Shown here one piece after another: positions 44,581 to 55,890 of a stretch of DNA of 64,000 bases (its first letter is position 1; every line of letters starts with the position of its first letter). Below the pieces are notes generated by a model. That model worked only from the letters and a program-made list of their open reading frames with translations, was not told the DNA's origin and did not search any database. This stretch comes from Thiolinea disciformis DSM 14473 (GTDB lineage: Bacteria; Pseudomonadota; Gammaproteobacteria; Thiotrichales; Thiotrichaceae), in contig NZ_AQVE01000018.1 in the NCBI RefSeq assembly GCF_000371925.1, forward strand, positions 1-64,000, given 5' to 3'. The position numbers and the translations under genes were made by a program.

Positions 44581-45915
44581 ATGACTCGTAAGTATTTCGG
44601 CACTGATGGTATTCGTGGCAAGATCGGCCAATATCCCATGACTCCAGATTTTGTGTTAAAGCTTGGCTGGGCAGCCGGTAAGGTATTAGCAGGCGATGGG
44701 CATCCTTTAGTATTAATTGGTAAAGATCCACGAATTTCAGGTTATATGTTGGAGTCTGCGTTGCAAGCAGGGTTGGCAGCGGCTGGGATTAATATCCGTC
44801 TCTTGGGACCCATGCCAACGCCAGCAGTGGCTTATTTGACACGCGCTTTTCGTGCAGCGGCTGGCATTGTAATTAGCGCATCGCATAATCCTTATGATGA
44901 TAATGGGGTGAAATTTTTTGGTCCTAATGGTACCAAATTATCTGATGAGCTTGAGTTAGCCATTGAGGAATATGTCGAGCGTGATTTAGTGACCGTTCCT
45001 TCTGCGGATTTGGGTAAATCGGTACGTATCGAGGATGCAGCAGGACGTTATATTGAATTTTGTAAGCGCGCTTTTCCGTCTGATAGATCGTTGGCAGGCC
45101 TAAGAGTTGTAGTGGATTGTGCGAATGGAGCGACTTATCACATTGCGCCTAATGTGTTTAGCGAATTGGGTGCTGAAGTAATTGCGATAGGTAATACTCC
45201 GAATGGTTTTAATATTAATGAGGAGTGTGGGGCAACTTCTGTTGGAGCTTTGCAAGCGGCGGTATTAAAGTATCGCGCGGATTTAGGGATTGCGCTTGAT
45301 GGTGATGGTGATCGTCTCATTATGGTGGATCATGTAGGCGAGTCTGTCGATGGGGACGAGGTTCTTGCCATTATTGCCCAAAGCCGTGCCCAAGAGGCCG
45401 TGTTACGCGCTGGTGTGGTAGGCACACAAATGAGTAATTTAGGCTTGGAAAAAGCGATGCAGCGCTTGGATTTGCCATTTTATCGCGCCAAAGTAGGCGA
45501 TCGGTATGTTATGGAACTCATGAAAAAACATGACTGTATCTTAGGTGGGGAAGGTTCCGGTCATGTGATTGTGCGTGATCATATGCCTACGGGCGATGGC
45601 ATTATTGCCGCACTACAAGTCTTAAAGGCAGTATTGAATTCGGGGCGTAGCTTGAATGAACTCAAACACGTGATGATTAAATATCCACAAAAGCTAATTA
45701 ATGTACCCATTAAGCAACGTATTGATTTTAATCAGTCTCCTAAAATCCAAGAAGCAGTACGCTGGGCTGAACAAGGTTTAGGTGAGCGTGGCCGTGTGCT
45801 ATTACGCGCTTCCGGTACTGAACCTTTGATTCGTGTCATGGTTGAAGGCGAGGATGCTGCGGAAACCGCTGATTTTGCCCAAGTTATTGCTGAAGCGGTT
45901 AAGGCAGCAGCCTAA
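44581..45915 (+). CDS. glmM: Phosphoglucosamine mutase
   Basis: This 444-residue alpha-D-phosphohexomutase converts glucosamine-6-phosphate to glucosamine-1-phosphate for UDP-GlcNAc synthesis. The phosphoserine Ser101 lies in [12 protein letters not shown], the Mg loop is DGDGDR (near 240), the sugar-binding GEGSGH loop is near 325, and the phosphate-binding [12 protein letters not shown] lies near the end. The length is canonical. Confidence 0.97.
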   Translation: MTRKYFGTDGIRGKIGQYPMTPDFVLKLGWAAGKVLAGDGHPLVLIGKDPRISGYMLESALQAGLAAAGINIRLLGPMPTPAVAYLTRAFRAAAGIVISASHNPYDDNGVKFFGPNGTKLSDELELAIEEYVERDLVTVPSADLGKSVRIEDAAGRYIEFCKRAFPSDRSLAGLRVVVDCANGATYHIAPNVFSELGAEVIAIGNTPNGFNINEECGATSVGALQAAVLKYRADLGIALDGDGDRLIMVDHVGESVDGDEVLAIIAQSRAQEAVLRAGVVGTQMSNLGLEKAMQRLDLPFYRAKVGDRYVMELMKKHDCILGGEGSGHVIVRDHMPTGDGIIAALQVLKAVLNSGRSLNELKHVMIKYPQKLINVPIKQRIDFNQSPKIQEAVRWAEQGLGERGRVLLRASGTEPLIRVMVEGEDAAETADFAQVIAEAVKAAA

Positions 45916-45986
45916 GACTTTATAAAACCATTGATTTCTGCTTAGACAATAGGTAACCTTTCGCGCTTGCTTAAGAGAGGTAAGGC

Positions 45987-46757
45987 ATGAGACAACCCAT
46001 GGTTGCGGGTAATTGGAAGCTTAACGGTTCTCAATCCAGTATTAAATCATTAATTGATGATATTTGTTCGGGTGCGAGTGAATTAAGTGAAGTTGCTATA
46101 ATGGTTTGTCCACCTTATGTCTATTTGCCCTTAGTCGCTGATTTATTGCAAGACTCAAGTATCACCTTAGGTGCGCAGAATGTGAGTGAGCACAGTTCAG
46201 GAGCATTCACCGGCGAAGTTGCTGCGGGTATGCTTAAGGATGTCGGTTGTGCTTATACGTTGATAGGGCATTCTGAGCGGCGCGCTATTTATGGCGAACA
46301 AGATGCTGTGCTTGCACACAAGTTTGTGGCCGCGCAAAAAGCGGGCTTAACGCCAGTGTTATGTGTTGGCGAGACGTTAGCAGAGCGTGAAGCGGGTCAG
46401 ACGGAATCAGTTGTACAGACACAATTAGATGCAGTGCTGAAGATAGCAGGGGTTCAGTCGTTTAATCAGGCAATCATTGCTTATGAACCCGTTTGGGCTA
46501 TAGGTACCGGCCAGACCGCAACGCCAGAGCAAGCACAAGCTGTGCATCAGTTTATTCGCGAGCACATAACGCAATTGGATACGGCTGTTGCGCAAAAAGT
46601 AAGGATTCTATACGGCGGTAGTGTCAAAGCTGATAATGCTGCCGAATTGTTTGCAATGCCAGATATTGATGGTGGGCTAATTGGCGGGGCTTCGTTGAAA
46701 GCTCAGGACTTCTTAGCTATTTGCCGTGCGGGACACGAAAGCGCCCGTGCTACTTAA
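45987..46757 (+). CDS. tpiA: Triosephosphate isomerase
   Basis: This 256-residue glycolytic TIM barrel has Asn and Lys at AGNWKLNG (7-14), catalytic His in GHSERR (near 93), catalytic Glu in YEPVWAIGTGQ (near 165) and the phosphate loop YGGSVKADN. It is placed between glmM and secG, the common order in this lineage. Confidence 0.97.
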   Translation: MRQPMVAGNWKLNGSQSSIKSLIDDICSGASELSEVAIMVCPPYVYLPLVADLLQDSSITLGAQNVSEHSSGAFTGEVAAGMLKDVGCAYTLIGHSERRAIYGEQDAVLAHKFVAAQKAGLTPVLCVGETLAEREAGQTESVVQTQLDAVLKIAGVQSFNQAIIAYEPVWAIGTGQTATPEQAQAVHQFIREHITQLDTAVAQKVRILYGGSVKADNAAELFAMPDIDGGLIGGASLKAQDFLAICRAGHESARAT

Positions 46758-46770
46758 TTAGAAGTGAAAG

Positions 46771-47235
46771 ATGCTTTATAATATTTTATTAATTGTTCAG
46801 ATTGTGGTGTCGGTTGCGATGATTGCATTGATTCTAATGCAGCATGGCAAAGGTGCTGATGCAGGTGCGGCCTTTGGTAGTGGATCTTCTGGAACCGTAT
46901 TTGGTTCGCAGGGCTCAGCCAATTTCTTGAGTCGCACCACGGCTATTTTAGCAACAGTTTTCTTTCTGAACTCGTTGGGCTTGGCTTGGATTGTAGCGCA
47001 TAATAATCCACGAGCGCCGAGTAGTATTATTGATAAGGTTCAGCAGAGTGCTCCGGAAACAACACCTACAGCGCCTGTGACCAGTAGTAGTGTTCCAGCA
47101 GCACCAGCGGTAGAGTCGCAAACGGCAACTCCTGCGGTAACGGCGCCAGCAACAACACCGAGTGGGGAAACACCAGCGGCAGAGCCAGCAACTGCTACAC
47201 AACCTGCGACACCGGCTGAAAAGCCTGCTCCATAA
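46771..47235 (+). CDS. secG: Preprotein translocase subunit SecG
   Basis: This 154-residue auxiliary SecYEG subunit has two membrane helices (about residues 3-22 and 50-70), with the conserved LMQHGKGADAGAAFGSGSSG loop between them. The last 70 residues are a low-complexity Ala/Pro/Thr tail, longer than in E. coli (110 total). It begins 14 bases after tpiA. A tRNA-Leu gene follows ten bases after its stop. Confidence 0.93.
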   Translation: MLYNILLIVQIVVSVAMIALILMQHGKGADAGAAFGSGSSGTVFGSQGSANFLSRTTAILATVFFLNSLGLAWIVAHNNPRAPSSIIDKVQQSAPETTPTAPVTSSSVPAAPAVESQTATPAVTAPATTPSGETPAAEPATATQPATPAEKPAP

Positions 47236-47244
47236 AATCTATTC

Positions 47245-47329
47245 GCCGACGTGGTGGAATTGGTAGACACGCTATCTTGAGGGGGTAGTGGCCTAGGCTG
47301 TGCGAGTTCGAGTCTCGCCGTCGGCACCA
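47245..47329 (+). tRNA. tRNA-Leu (GAG anticodon)
   Basis: This is a class II tRNA of 85 nt including the encoded ACCA end. The acceptor GCCGACG pairs with CGTCGGC. The anticodon loop is TTGAGGG (GAG), with a long variable arm and a TTCGAGT T-loop. It lies between secG and nuo, as in many gammaproteobacteria, probably co-transcribed with secG. Confidence 0.95.
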
Positions 47330-47332
47330 TTT

Positions 47333-47369
47333 AAAAAAGCCTGTTAATGTAGATTGACAGGCTTTTTTT
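47333..47369 (+). terminator. Terminator after tRNA-Leu(GAG)
   Basis: An AAAAAAGCCTGT stem pairs with ACAGGCTTTTTTT across a 12-base loop. It is strong in the plus direction and symmetrical enough to work in both. Confidence 0.85.
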
Positions 47370-47400
47370 ATTGCTCAATTAAAAGTACTCTGCCCAAACT

Positions 47401-47484
47401 GCTTATTCACTTTTGAGTCAAATCAAAAAAGCATTATGAATAAGCAATTATGAGTTGGTGTTTTTTGTGCGAGTGCTATATAGT
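47401..47484 (+). promoter_or_regulatory. nuo promoter with FNR/Anr-like box
   Basis: TTGAG-TCAA-ATCAA (47413-47426) matches the FNR/Anr consensus TTGAT-N4-ATCAA at nine of ten positions. It is framed by a 9-bp inverted repeat, GCTTATTCA (47401-47409) and TGAATAAGC (47437-47445). Downstream, TTGGTG (47455-47460) and the extended -10 TGC-TATATA (47474-47482) with a 16-bp spacer form a plausible promoter about 95 bases before nuoA. This suggests oxygen-dependent control of complex I, known for nuo in E. coli. Here it is inferred from sequence only. Confidence 0.5.
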
Positions 47485-47582
47485 CTGCACCGAATTCTAT
47501 GACGGGACTTCTGCTTCCCAAATGGACATCACGGCAGCCTATACCACCATCTTTCAGGGCGGCCCGAAAGGAGTTAGTTAAT

Positions 47583-47939
47583 ATGCTAGAAACGTATTTG
47601 CCCATTTTAGTCTTTCTTGGTGTGGGTGTTGCTCTTGCCATTGTACTGCTGGGTTTAGGCTTGCTAATGGGGCCAAACCGTCCTGATACTGCAAAAAATT
47701 CTCCTTTTGAATGCGGCTTCGAAGCTTTCGAAGATGCACGTATGAAGTTTGATGTGCGGTATTATTTAGTTGCCATTCTTTTTATTATCTTTGACCTCGA
47801 AATTGCCTTCTTGTTTCCGTGGGCAGTAGTGCTGGACAAAATTGGTAGTGCAGGTCTGATTGCGATGGCATTTTTCTTGCTCGTGCTGATTATTGGTTTT
47901 ATCTATGAATGGAAAAAAGGAGCACTGGAATGGGAATAG
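47583..47939 (+). CDS. nuoA: NADH-quinone oxidoreductase subunit A
   Basis: This 118-residue membrane subunit of complex I has three helices. Its conserved loop is [24 protein letters not shown], including the Cys and Glu/Asp near the quinone site. The ATG at 47583 was chosen because AAAGGAG lies upstream and the family begins with a short ETYLPILVF-type helix. The longer frame adds 28 unrelated residues. It overlaps nuoB by ten bases. Confidence 0.95.
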   Translation: MLETYLPILVFLGVGVALAIVLLGLGLLMGPNRPDTAKNSPFECGFEAFEDARMKFDVRYYLVAILFIIFDLEIAFLFPWAVVLDKIGSAGLIAMAFFLLVLIIGFIYEWKKGALEWE

Positions 47940-48406
47940 AAGGTGTTCTAGAAAAAGGCTTTATCACGACATCCGCCGATAAGCTCATCAACTGGGCGCG
48001 CACGGGTTCGATGTGGCCTATGACTTTTGGCTTAGCGTGTTGCGCTGTCGAAATGATGCACGCTGGTGCTGCACGTTATGACTTAGACCGCTTCGGTATT
48101 ATTTTCCGCCCTAGTCCACGCCAATCGGATGTAATGATTGTCGCCGGCACGCTCACTAATAAAATGGCGCCTGCTTTGCGTAAGGTCTATGACCAAATGG
48201 CCGAGCCGCGTTGGGTTATTTCTATGGGTTCTTGCGCCAATGGTGGCGGTTATTATCACTATTCCTATGCGGTAGTGCGTGGCTGTGACCGAATCGTGCC
48301 TGTTGATGTTTATGTGCCGGGTTGTCCACCTACGGCTGAAGCCTTGTTATACGGAATTATGCAATTGCAAAGCAAAATCCGTCGCACTTGTACTATTGCA
48401 CGGTGA
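47930..48406 (+). CDS. nuoB: NADH-quinone oxidoreductase subunit B
   Basis: This 158-residue peripheral-arm subunit holds the terminal 4Fe-4S cluster N2. Its ligands are visible as the tandem Cys in GLACCAVEM, then SMGSCANGG and [14 protein letters not shown]. The ATG at 47930, with AAGGAG upstream, gives the family N-terminus GIEGVLEKG. It overlaps the nuoA end. Confidence 0.96.
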   Translation: MGIEGVLEKGFITTSADKLINWARTGSMWPMTFGLACCAVEMMHAGAARYDLDRFGIIFRPSPRQSDVMIVAGTLTNKMAPALRKVYDQMAEPRWVISMGSCANGGGYYHYSYAVVRGCDRIVPVDVYVPGCPPTAEALLYGIMQLQSKIRRTCTIAR

Positions 48407-48411
48407 TCTGC

Positions 48412-49125
48412 ATGACTGCGACTCTTGAATCCTTATACACTTATCTCTCCGAAAAGCTTCACGATAAAGCAACCTCGACCCTGACCCCTCAAGGCGAGCT
48501 GACGGTCGAAGTACAGGTACGAAATTGGTTAGATGTTTGTAATTTCATGCGCCATGATGAAATGACCAAATTCACCTTGCTCATTGATTTATGTGGCGTT
48601 GATTATTTGACTTATGGCCACAGTGAGTGGTCAGAAAATGCTAGCTCGACCGGCTTTAGTCGTGCGGTAGAGCGTTCTGACCCGGATCCATTTGCATTTG
48701 AGCCTGAACCAGCAACGCTTGAAATGACTGGGAAGCGTTTTGCCGTGGTTATTCATTTGCTTTCTGTTGAGCATAATCAGCGGATTCGCTTACGGACTTT
48801 CGCAGAAGATAATGATTTTCCAGTGGTTCCTTCGGTATTTGGGATTTGGAACTCTGTCAATTGGTATGAGCGCGAGGCATTTGACCTCTTTGGCATTATG
48901 TTCCCAGGACACCCTGATTTACGTCGAATCTTGACTGATTATGGTTTTGTCGGGCATCCCTTCCGTAAAGATTTTCCGCTCATTGGGCAAGTTGAAATGC
49001 GTTATGATCCGCTGCAAAAGCGTGTCATTTACGAACCTGTGTCCATTGAGCCTCGTGTATTAGTGCCACGTGTTATCCGTAATGACAAGGATAATGCCAG
49101 CACTTCTCAGCAAGGAGCTCAGTAA
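48412..49125 (+). CDS. nuoC: NADH-quinone oxidoreductase subunit C
   Basis: This 237-residue peripheral-arm subunit shows the signature [24 protein letters not shown] (near 155-175), followed by [10 protein letters not shown]. It is a separate protein, not fused to NuoD as in E. coli. The ATG at 48412 has GGTGA five bases upstream. The extra eight codons of the longer frame overlap nuoB and lack a ribosome site. Confidence 0.95.
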   Translation: MTATLESLYTYLSEKLHDKATSTLTPQGELTVEVQVRNWLDVCNFMRHDEMTKFTLLIDLCGVDYLTYGHSEWSENASSTGFSRAVERSDPDPFAFEPEPATLEMTGKRFAVVIHLLSVEHNQRIRLRTFAEDNDFPVVPSVFGIWNSVNWYEREAFDLFGIMFPGHPDLRRILTDYGFVGHPFRKDFPLIGQVEMRYDPLQKRVIYEPVSIEPRVLVPRVIRNDKDNASTSQQGAQ

Positions 49126-49129
49126 GCCC

Positions 49130-50383
49130 ATGCCTGAAATTCGTAATTTTACCTTGAACTTCGGCCCCGCTCACCCTGCGGCACATGGTGTATTGCGCCT
49201 TGTGTTGGAAATGGATGGTGAGGTTATTGTTCGTGCTGACCCACATATTGGCCTTTTGCATCGTGGTACTGAGAAATTAGCTGAAAGCAAACCCTACAAC
49301 CAAAGCATTGGTTATATGGATCGTCTCGACTATGTTTCGATGATGTGCAATGAGCATGGCTATGTGCTTGCGATTGAGCGTTTGATGGGTATTCAAGCGC
49401 CTCTTCGTGCTCAATACATCCGTACTTTATTTGATGAAATCACGCGTATTTTGAACCACTTGTTGTGGATCGGCGCACACGGTTTGGACGTTGGTGCGAT
49501 GACTATGTTCATCTATGCCTTCCGTGAGCGTGAAGATTTGATGGATGCTTATGAGGCAGTTTCTGGTGCTCGCTTACATGCGACTTATTATCGTCCCGGT
49601 GGTGTGTATCGCGACTTACCGAATGAAATGCCTAAGTACAAAGAGTCGCGTTTGCGTAGTGCCGCTGAAGTGAAGCGCTTAAACGCCAACCGTGAAGGGA
49701 GTTTGTTAGATTTCTTAGAGGATTTTACTAACCGTTTTCCAAAAATGGTGGATGAGTACGAAACCCTACTCACCGAAAATCGTATTTGGAAACAACGTTT
49801 AGTTGGTATCGGTGTGGTCACCCCCGAACGCGCTTTGCAAATGGGCTTTACCGGCGCGATGTTACGCGGTTCTGGTATCGAGTGGGATATTCGTAAGAAG
49901 CAACCTTACGCAGCTTATGACAAGGTTGAGTTTGATATTCCAGTGGGTACTAATGGCGATAGCTATGACCGCTATTTGGTACGTATGAATGAAATGCGTC
50001 AATCCAATCGCATCATGCGTCAATGTATTGATTGGCTGAAGAAGAATCCAGGCCCTGTCATGTTAGAAGACTCCAAATTCACGCCACCTAAGCGCGTGGA
50101 TATGAAGCAAGACATGGAAGCCTTGATTAATCATTTCAAGCTCATGACTGAGGGTTATGTATTACCGGCGGGTGAGGTCTATGCCGCTGTTGAACATCCT
50201 AAAGGCGAGTTTGGCTGCTACTTGATGTCCGATGGTGCAAATAAGCCTTACCGCTTGAAGATTCGTGCCCCTGGTTTTGCGCATTTATCAGGTATGAATG
50301 AAATGGCGAAAGGCCACATGCTCGCTGATGTGGTGGCTTTGATTGGAACGCAGGATATCGTATTTGGAGAGGTGGATCGCTAA
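49130..50383 (+). CDS. nuoD: NADH-quinone oxidoreductase subunit D
   Basis: This 417-residue 49-kDa-type subunit forms the quinone pocket with NuoB. The hallmark [22 protein letters not shown] is at the N-terminus, with His and Tyr quinone residues. [14 protein letters not shown] and the C-terminal GEVDR ending are typical. The ATG at 49130 gives the canonical 417 residues. It shares a base with the nuoE start (TAATG). Confidence 0.96.
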   Translation: MPEIRNFTLNFGPAHPAAHGVLRLVLEMDGEVIVRADPHIGLLHRGTEKLAESKPYNQSIGYMDRLDYVSMMCNEHGYVLAIERLMGIQAPLRAQYIRTLFDEITRILNHLLWIGAHGLDVGAMTMFIYAFREREDLMDAYEAVSGARLHATYYRPGGVYRDLPNEMPKYKESRLRSAAEVKRLNANREGSLLDFLEDFTNRFPKMVDEYETLLTENRIWKQRLVGIGVVTPERALQMGFTGAMLRGSGIEWDIRKKQPYAAYDKVEFDIPVGTNGDSYDRYLVRMNEMRQSNRIMRQCIDWLKKNPGPVMLEDSKFTPPKRVDMKQDMEALINHFKLMTEGYVLPAGEVYAAVEHPKGEFGCYLMSDGANKPYRLKIRAPGFAHLSGMNEMAKGHMLADVVALIGTQDIVFGEVDR

Positions 50384-50892
50384 TGACTGAGCTTCATTCC
50401 ACTAATAATTCCGTGCTTAGCCATCATGAGCGCGAAGAAATTGACCATTGGTTAGCCCGTTATCCTGAGGATCGTAAGCAATCTGCTTTGCTAGGTGCAT
50501 TGCGTGCGGTGATGCACGGTGAAAACTACGTGTCGGTTGAAAAAATGGATGCGATTGCTGAGTACTTAGGTTTGCCAGCGATTGCGGTTTATGAAGCAGC
50601 TAGCTTCTATTCCATGTTTGAAACGGATCCGAGTCATGCTGCACGTTATAGTATTTCGGTCTGCACCAATGTGTCTTGTATGTTAAATGGCAGCGATAGC
50701 ATCCTGTCTCACATTGAGAAAAAGTTAGGGATTAAAGCAGGGCAAGCTACGCCTGATAAAAAATTCTTTATTAAAGTTGAAGAAGAATGTTTAGCCGCTT
50801 GTTGTAATGCCCCAATGATGCAGGTAAATCATGTCTACCACACGGATTTAACTGCTGAAAAAGTTGATTCAATTTTGGACGGACTGGAGTAA
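50383..50892 (+). CDS. nuoE: NADH-quinone oxidoreductase subunit E
   Basis: This 169-residue 24-kDa-type subunit with the 2Fe-2S cluster N1a shows the thioredoxin-like domain. Its ligands lie in [10 protein letters not shown] (about 98-107) and [13 protein letters not shown] (about 134-146). It lies directly before nuoF, its partner in the NADH dehydrogenase module. Confidence 0.95.
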   Translation: MTELHSTNNSVLSHHEREEIDHWLARYPEDRKQSALLGALRAVMHGENYVSVEKMDAIAEYLGLPAIAVYEAASFYSMFETDPSHAARYSISVCTNVSCMLNGSDSILSHIEKKLGIKAGQATPDKKFFIKVEEECLAACCNAPMMQVNHVYHTDLTAEKVDSILDGLE

Positions 50893-50896
50893 GCAC

Positions 50897-52180
50897 ATGG
50901 CGAATCAAGTCTGTTTTGCGACCCGTCAATTTGGTGATCAATCACATACCCTAGAGAGCTACCTGAAAATCGGTGGCTATAATGCGTGGAAAAAAATCGT
51001 CGCTGAAAAAACGCCAGCGGATGAAATTATTGCTACGGTTAAAGAATCGGGTTTGCGCGGTCGTGGTGGTGCAGGTTTCCCAACCGGTATGAAGTGGAGT
51101 TTTATGCCACGTAATATGCCGGGGCAAAAATATATTGTTTGTAACTCGGATGAATCTGAACCGGGTACTTGTAAAGACCGCGATATTTTACGTTTTAACC
51201 CTCATGCCCTTGTTGAGGGTATGGCGATTGCTGGCTATTCGATCGGTGCAACGGTTGGTTATAACTATATGCGTGGCGAGTTTATGGATGAGCCATCGAT
51301 TCGTTTCGAGCAAGCAGTCAGAGAAGCCTACGAAGCAGGTTTACTGGGTAAAAATATTCAGGGCTCTGGCATTGATTTCGACCTGTATGGTTCGTTAGGT
51401 GCAGGGGCGTATATCTGTGGTGAAGAAACTGCTTTGCTGGAGTCTTTAGAAGGTAAAAAAGGCCAACCACGGTTTAAGCCGCCTTTCCCAGCAAGCTTCG
51501 GTTTATATGGTCGTCCTACTACCATCAATAATACTGAAACCTTATCCTCTATCCCAACTATCTTGCGCAATGGTGGCAAGTGGTTCGCGGAGTTAGGTGT
51601 CGCGAATTCCGGCGGTGAGAAATTATTTTCCATGTCGGGACATTTGAATAAACCGGGCAATTTTGAAATTCCCATGGGTACACCTTTCCGCGAGTTATTA
51701 GAAATGGCCGGTGGGGTACGTGCAGGCCGTAGACTAAAGGCGGTTATCCCGGGTGGTTCATCGGTGCCTGTATTGCCGGGTGATGTCATGCTGGGCTTGA
51801 ACATGGATTACGACAGCATCTTTAAAGCGGGCTCTTTTTTAGGCTCAGGTGCTGTGATTGTGATGGATGAAACCACGGATATGGTGAAGGTTCTTCAACG
51901 TATTTCACGTTTCTATAACGCCGAATCTTGTGGGCAGTGTACACCTTGTCGTGAAGGGACAGGTTGGTTATATCGGATGTTGACTCGCATCGTGGAAGGT
52001 AAAGGTCGCATGGAAGATATAGACCGGCTAGAAAATGTGTCACATAAGATTGAAGGTCGTACGATTTGTGCTTTGGGTGAGGCAGCAGCGATGCCGGTGT
52101 GGAGCTTTATTAAGCATTTCCGCCCAGAGTTTGAGCATTACGTCAAGCACGGACGTAGTATGGTGGAGGGAGCATCATGA
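50897..52180 (+). CDS. nuoF: NADH-quinone oxidoreductase subunit F
   Basis: This 427-residue NADH- and FMN-binding subunit carries 4Fe-4S cluster N3. The nucleotide/FMN site is [16 protein letters not shown] (near 50-65), [15 protein letters not shown] is near 170, and cluster ligands lie in [12 protein letters not shown] (near 342-353). The ATG at 50897 has a GGAGTAAGC region upstream. The longer frame starts inside nuoE. It overlaps nuoG by four bases. Confidence 0.96.
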   Translation: MANQVCFATRQFGDQSHTLESYLKIGGYNAWKKIVAEKTPADEIIATVKESGLRGRGGAGFPTGMKWSFMPRNMPGQKYIVCNSDESEPGTCKDRDILRFNPHALVEGMAIAGYSIGATVGYNYMRGEFMDEPSIRFEQAVREAYEAGLLGKNIQGSGIDFDLYGSLGAGAYICGEETALLESLEGKKGQPRFKPPFPASFGLYGRPTTINNTETLSSIPTILRNGGKWFAELGVANSGGEKLFSMSGHLNKPGNFEIPMGTPFRELLEMAGGVRAGRRLKAVIPGGSSVPVLPGDVMLGLNMDYDSIFKAGSFLGSGAVIVMDETTDMVKVLQRISRFYNAESCGQCTPCREGTGWLYRMLTRIVEGKGRMEDIDRLENVSHKIEGRTICALGEAAAMPVWSFIKHFRPEFEHYVKHGRSMVEGAS

Positions 52181-54297
52181 GCCAAGAACTGGTCACCCTA
52201 GAAATTGATGGTCAAACCTTACAAGCACGTCCCGGTAGTATGTTAATTGAGGCGGCTGATGCTGCGGGCATTTCCATTCCGCGCTTCTGCTACCACAAAA
52301 AACTGTCGGTTGCTGCCAATTGCCGTATGTGCTTAGTAGAAATCGAAAAAGCGCCAAAGGCGATGCCTGCTTGTGCAACGCCTGTTAGTGCCAATATGAA
52401 AGTGCATACGCGCTCTGAAAAAACGCGTGCAGCACAGCGCGATATTATGGAGTTCTTACTCATCAATCATCCTTTGGATTGCCCGATTTGCGACCAAGGT
52501 GGTGAATGTGAGTTACAAGATGTGGCAATGGGTTATGGGAATAACCAGTCCAATTTCCAAGAAATTAAGCGTGTTGTACCGGACAAAGATATTGGCCCCT
52601 TAATTGAAACCGCTATGACGCGTTGTATTCAGTGTACACGTTGTGTGCGTTTCGGCGAAGAGGTTGCTGGTTTACGTGAGCTAGGTGCAACCGGTCGCAG
52701 CGAAAGAATGGAAATTGGCACTTATGTGTCCAAAGCGGTTGTGTCAGAGCTCTCCGGTAATGTGATTGATATTTGTCCGGTCGGCGCCTTAACAGCCAAG
52801 CCTTCTCGCTATACCGCGCGAGCATGGGAAATGCGTGCGCATCCTAGTATTGCGCCACATGATGCAGTTGGCTCAAATATTGAGTTTCATAGCTTTGATG
52901 GTCGGATTATTCGCGCTGTACCACGTGACAATGAAGCAGTTAATGAGTGTTGGATTTCAGATCGTGATCGTTTTAGTTATGAAGGCTTATATGCACACGA
53001 CCGTTTGACCCAGCCACAAGTCCGTCAGGAAGATGGTTCGTGGCGTGTGGTGAGTTGGCAAGAGGCTTTGGATGCCGTTGCCACTATTTTACATCATATC
53101 GATGCCAATCGCTCAGCAGCCTTTGTTTCTCCAACCGCTAGTGTAGAAGAAGGTTACTTGCTGCAAAAGCTGATGCGTGGCTTGGGTGTTAATAATATTG
53201 AACACCGTTTGCGTCAAGTTGACTTCAATCATGCTGATAGTAGTAGCGCTAGCTTAAACTTAGCCGAATTAGAGCAACAAAATCTAATAGTATTGCTCGG
53301 CGCAAATTCTCGCTTTGAAGCTCCGCTTTTGAATCATCGTATTCGCAAAGCAAGTTTAAAAGGTGCGAAGGTCGTTGCGATCAATCCGCAAGCGCTTGAT
53401 TACAATTTCGATGTTCAACAAGTGGTAGTTGATTCGGCTAATTTGCTAAACGCAGTCGCTAGTTTGGCGCTTGCAGTGGCTGAAAGTGCGGGTGGTCTGC
53501 CACAGGCGCTGCGTAATTTGAACGTACAAGCGACTGATGAAGCGCGTGCTTGGGCAGAGCAACTAAGGTCAGCCGAAAAGAAAACCATTCTTGTGGGTGG
53601 TTTGGCAGCACAGCATCCGGCTTTCGGTGCGTTAAAAGCATTATCGAATTACATTGGCGAGCAAACGGGCGCAGTAGTCAGTGTATTGCCCAGTGCCAAT
53701 AGTGTTGGCTTAAGTTTGGCAGGGGTTGTGCCAGCACCTAATGCCGAGACAGATCTAAACCGTTTGTTGGCGAGTGATTTAAATACGCTGGTTTTGGTGA
53801 ATGTGGAGCCGGAAGATTTTGCTTATCCAGAGCAGGCTTTAAAAGCTATGCAGGCAGCTGATCAGGTGATTGTCATTGCACCTTTTGCCGATGATCGTGC
53901 GCGTGAATATGCCAGTGTATTATTGCCGGCGGCAACCTTCGCTGAAACAGCGGGCACTTTCGTCAATATTGAGGGGCGTTGGCAGAGTTTCAAAGGCGCT
54001 ATGCAGCCTAAGCAAGAAGTTCGTCCGGTATGGAAAATCTTACGTGTGATTGGAAATTCCATGAATTTATCCGCGTTTGATTACATGAGTGCCGAAGAAA
54101 TAGTGGCTGAAGTAAAACTTGAGACCCAAGGCGGTAAAGCGGCTAAGACAAGCGGTCTACCCGAGCAATTAGTCACCTCTACGCTCAGTCAGTTGCCGCA
54201 GCCAGTTCATATGTATCGTACCGATTCTTTAGTGCGCCGTGCCAAGGCCTTACAAGAAATGGTTGCCTTAACACCTAATGCCGTGAGTGGGGTGTAA
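52177..54297 (+). CDS. nuoG: NADH-quinone oxidoreductase subunit G
   Basis: This 706-residue 75-kDa-type subunit is built on a molybdopterin-oxidoreductase fold without the cofactor. N-terminal clusters are visible: 2Fe-2S ([15 protein letters not shown]), the His-coordinated cluster ([14 protein letters not shown]), and 4Fe-4S ([11 protein letters not shown] with ICPVGALT). The C-terminal part is Ala-rich and less conserved. It is shorter than E. coli NuoG (908) and lacks its extra C-terminal domain and cluster N7 ligands as far as I can see. Confidence 0.95.
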   Translation: MSQELVTLEIDGQTLQARPGSMLIEAADAAGISIPRFCYHKKLSVAANCRMCLVEIEKAPKAMPACATPVSANMKVHTRSEKTRAAQRDIMEFLLINHPLDCPICDQGGECELQDVAMGYGNNQSNFQEIKRVVPDKDIGPLIETAMTRCIQCTRCVRFGEEVAGLRELGATGRSERMEIGTYVSKAVVSELSGNVIDICPVGALTAKPSRYTARAWEMRAHPSIAPHDAVGSNIEFHSFDGRIIRAVPRDNEAVNECWISDRDRFSYEGLYAHDRLTQPQVRQEDGSWRVVSWQEALDAVATILHHIDANRSAAFVSPTASVEEGYLLQKLMRGLGVNNIEHRLRQVDFNHADSSSASLNLAELEQQNLIVLLGANSRFEAPLLNHRIRKASLKGAKVVAINPQALDYNFDVQQVVVDSANLLNAVASLALAVAESAGGLPQALRNLNVQATDEARAWAEQLRSAEKKTILVGGLAAQHPAFGALKALSNYIGEQTGAVVSVLPSANSVGLSLAGVVPAPNAETDLNRLLASDLNTLVLVNVEPEDFAYPEQALKAMQAADQVIVIAPFADDRAREYASVLLPAATFAETAGTFVNIEGRWQSFKGAMQPKQEVRPVWKILRVIGNSMNLSAFDYMSAEEIVAEVKLETQGGKAAKTSGLPEQLVTSTLSQLPQPVHMYRTDSLVRRAKALQEMVALTPNAVSGV

Positions 54298-54300
54298 GCT

Positions 54301-55365
54301 ATGGGATTTTTAGCCAGTATGTGGGACCTGGTCCCCGATGTGCTGCAAACCATCATTGTGATCTTATTGAAGATTGTGGCGATTTTGCTGCCCCTGATTT
54401 TAGCAGTAGCTTACACCACCTTAGCCGAGCGTAAGGTTATTGGCTTTATGCAAGTCCGTTTAGGGCCTAATCGTGTCGGGCCACGAGGCTTATTCCAGCC
54501 GTTTGCTGACGTCTTAAAGCTTTTAATCAAAGAAGTCGTTATTCCGGCTGAATCGAATCGCTATCTCTTTTTATTAGCACCAATGTTGGCGTTAGTGCCT
54601 TCTTTTGTAGCATGGTCAGTGATTCCTTTCTTTGATGGTGGAGTGCTAGCCAATATCAACGCGGGTTTATTATTTTTGCTGGCGCTGACCTCCTTAGGGG
54701 TGTATGGCATTATTTTAGCGGGCTGGGCTTCCAACTCTAAATACGCGATGCTCAGTGCCTTACGTGCAGGCGCTCAGGTGATTTCGTATGAGATCGCGAT
54801 GGGTTTTGCCTTAGTCGGTGTATTAATGGCCGCCGGCGATTTGAACCTGACTAAGATTGTGAATGCGCAATCAGGCAGCATTTTCTCGTGGTTTATTTGG
54901 CCTTTGTTCGGCTTATTCTTGGTGTATTTTATTTCTGGTGTTGCCGAAACGAATCGTGCGCCTTTCGACGTAGCGGAAGGTGAGTCAGAAATCGTCGCAG
55001 GTTTCCACGTAGAATATTCCGGGATGGGTTTTGCGCTGTTCTTCTTGGCTGAATACGCCAATATGATTTTGATTTCCGCCTTAACGTCTTTAATGTTCTT
55101 AGGTGGTTGGTTATCGCCATTCCAAGGTTTAACTTTCTTGACCGATACGCCGGTGATTGGCTGGGTGTTTGGTAATGGTATTCACTGGTTATTCTTCAAG
55201 ATATCCATCTTCTTATTCTTATATCTCTGGTTTCGTGCCACTTTCCCCCGTTATCGCTATGACCAAATCATGCGTTTGGGTTGGAAAGTATTGATACCAG
55301 TGACAATCGTTTGGATTTTTGGCGAAATGATCGCAGTTGGCCTTGGTTGGAAACCTTGGTTGTAA
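54301..55365 (+). CDS. nuoH: NADH-quinone oxidoreductase subunit H
   Basis: This 354-residue membrane subunit joins the peripheral arm to the proton-pumping arm and lines the quinone tunnel. It has about eight helices. The conserved [20 protein letters not shown] is near 40-60 and [20 protein letters not shown] near 215-235. Confidence 0.97.
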   Translation: MGFLASMWDLVPDVLQTIIVILLKIVAILLPLILAVAYTTLAERKVIGFMQVRLGPNRVGPRGLFQPFADVLKLLIKEVVIPAESNRYLFLLAPMLALVPSFVAWSVIPFFDGGVLANINAGLLFLLALTSLGVYGIILAGWASNSKYAMLSALRAGAQVISYEIAMGFALVGVLMAAGDLNLTKIVNAQSGSIFSWFIWPLFGLFLVYFISGVAETNRAPFDVAEGESEIVAGFHVEYSGMGFALFFLAEYANMILISALTSLMFLGGWLSPFQGLTFLTDTPVIGWVFGNGIHWLFFKISIFLFLYLWFRATFPRYRYDQIMRLGWKVLIPVTIVWIFGEMIAVGLGWKPWL

Positions 55366-55375
55366 GGAGTGAGCG

Positions 55376-55879
55376 ATGGGATTTAATGTTCAGGAACACC
55401 TAAAGCATTATCTGAAAGCGTTCTCGCTTCAAGAATTGCTAAAAGGCATGGGCGTGACCGGCAAGTATTTCCTTGCTGATAAAATTACGGTGCAATACCC
55501 CGAAGAGAAAACGCCAATGTCGCCTCGTTTTCGAGGGCATCATGCCTTGCGCCGTTATCCAAACGGTGAAGAACGTTGTATCGCTTGTAAGTTGTGCGAA
55601 GCGGTTTGCCCAGCTTTGGCGATTAAGATTGAATTACAGGAGCGTCCCGATGGTACGCGCCGTACGACGCGTTATGACATTGATATGTTCAAGTGCATTT
55701 ACTGTGGCTTCTGTGAAGAAGCTTGTCCGGTAGATGCCATTGTTGAAACGCCGATTTTCGAATATCACTTTGAGAATCGTGGCGAAAATATCATGACCAA
55801 AGAGCGTTTATTGGCTATGGGTGATCGTTATGAAAGCGAGATTGCCAAAGTCAAAGCCGCTGATGCGCCGTATCGCTAG
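55376..55879 (+). CDS. nuoI: NADH-quinone oxidoreductase subunit I
   Basis: This 167-residue ferredoxin-like subunit carries clusters N6a and N6b, with two 4Fe-4S motifs: [16 protein letters not shown] (near 65-80) and [16 protein letters not shown] (near 104-119). It lies 10 bases after nuoH. Confidence 0.97.
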   Translation: MGFNVQEHLKHYLKAFSLQELLKGMGVTGKYFLADKITVQYPEEKTPMSPRFRGHHALRRYPNGEERCIACKLCEAVCPALAIKIELQERPDGTRRTTRYDIDMFKCIYCGFCEEACPVDAIVETPIFEYHFENRGENIMTKERLLAMGDRYESEIAKVKAADAPYR

Positions 55880-55890
55880 GAGAATGACGC

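Noticed and set aside
52177-54297. Truncated nuoG
   Set aside because: It is shorter than E. coli NuoG but similar to the shorter NuoG found in many proteobacteria, with intact clusters and a normal overlap with its neighbours.
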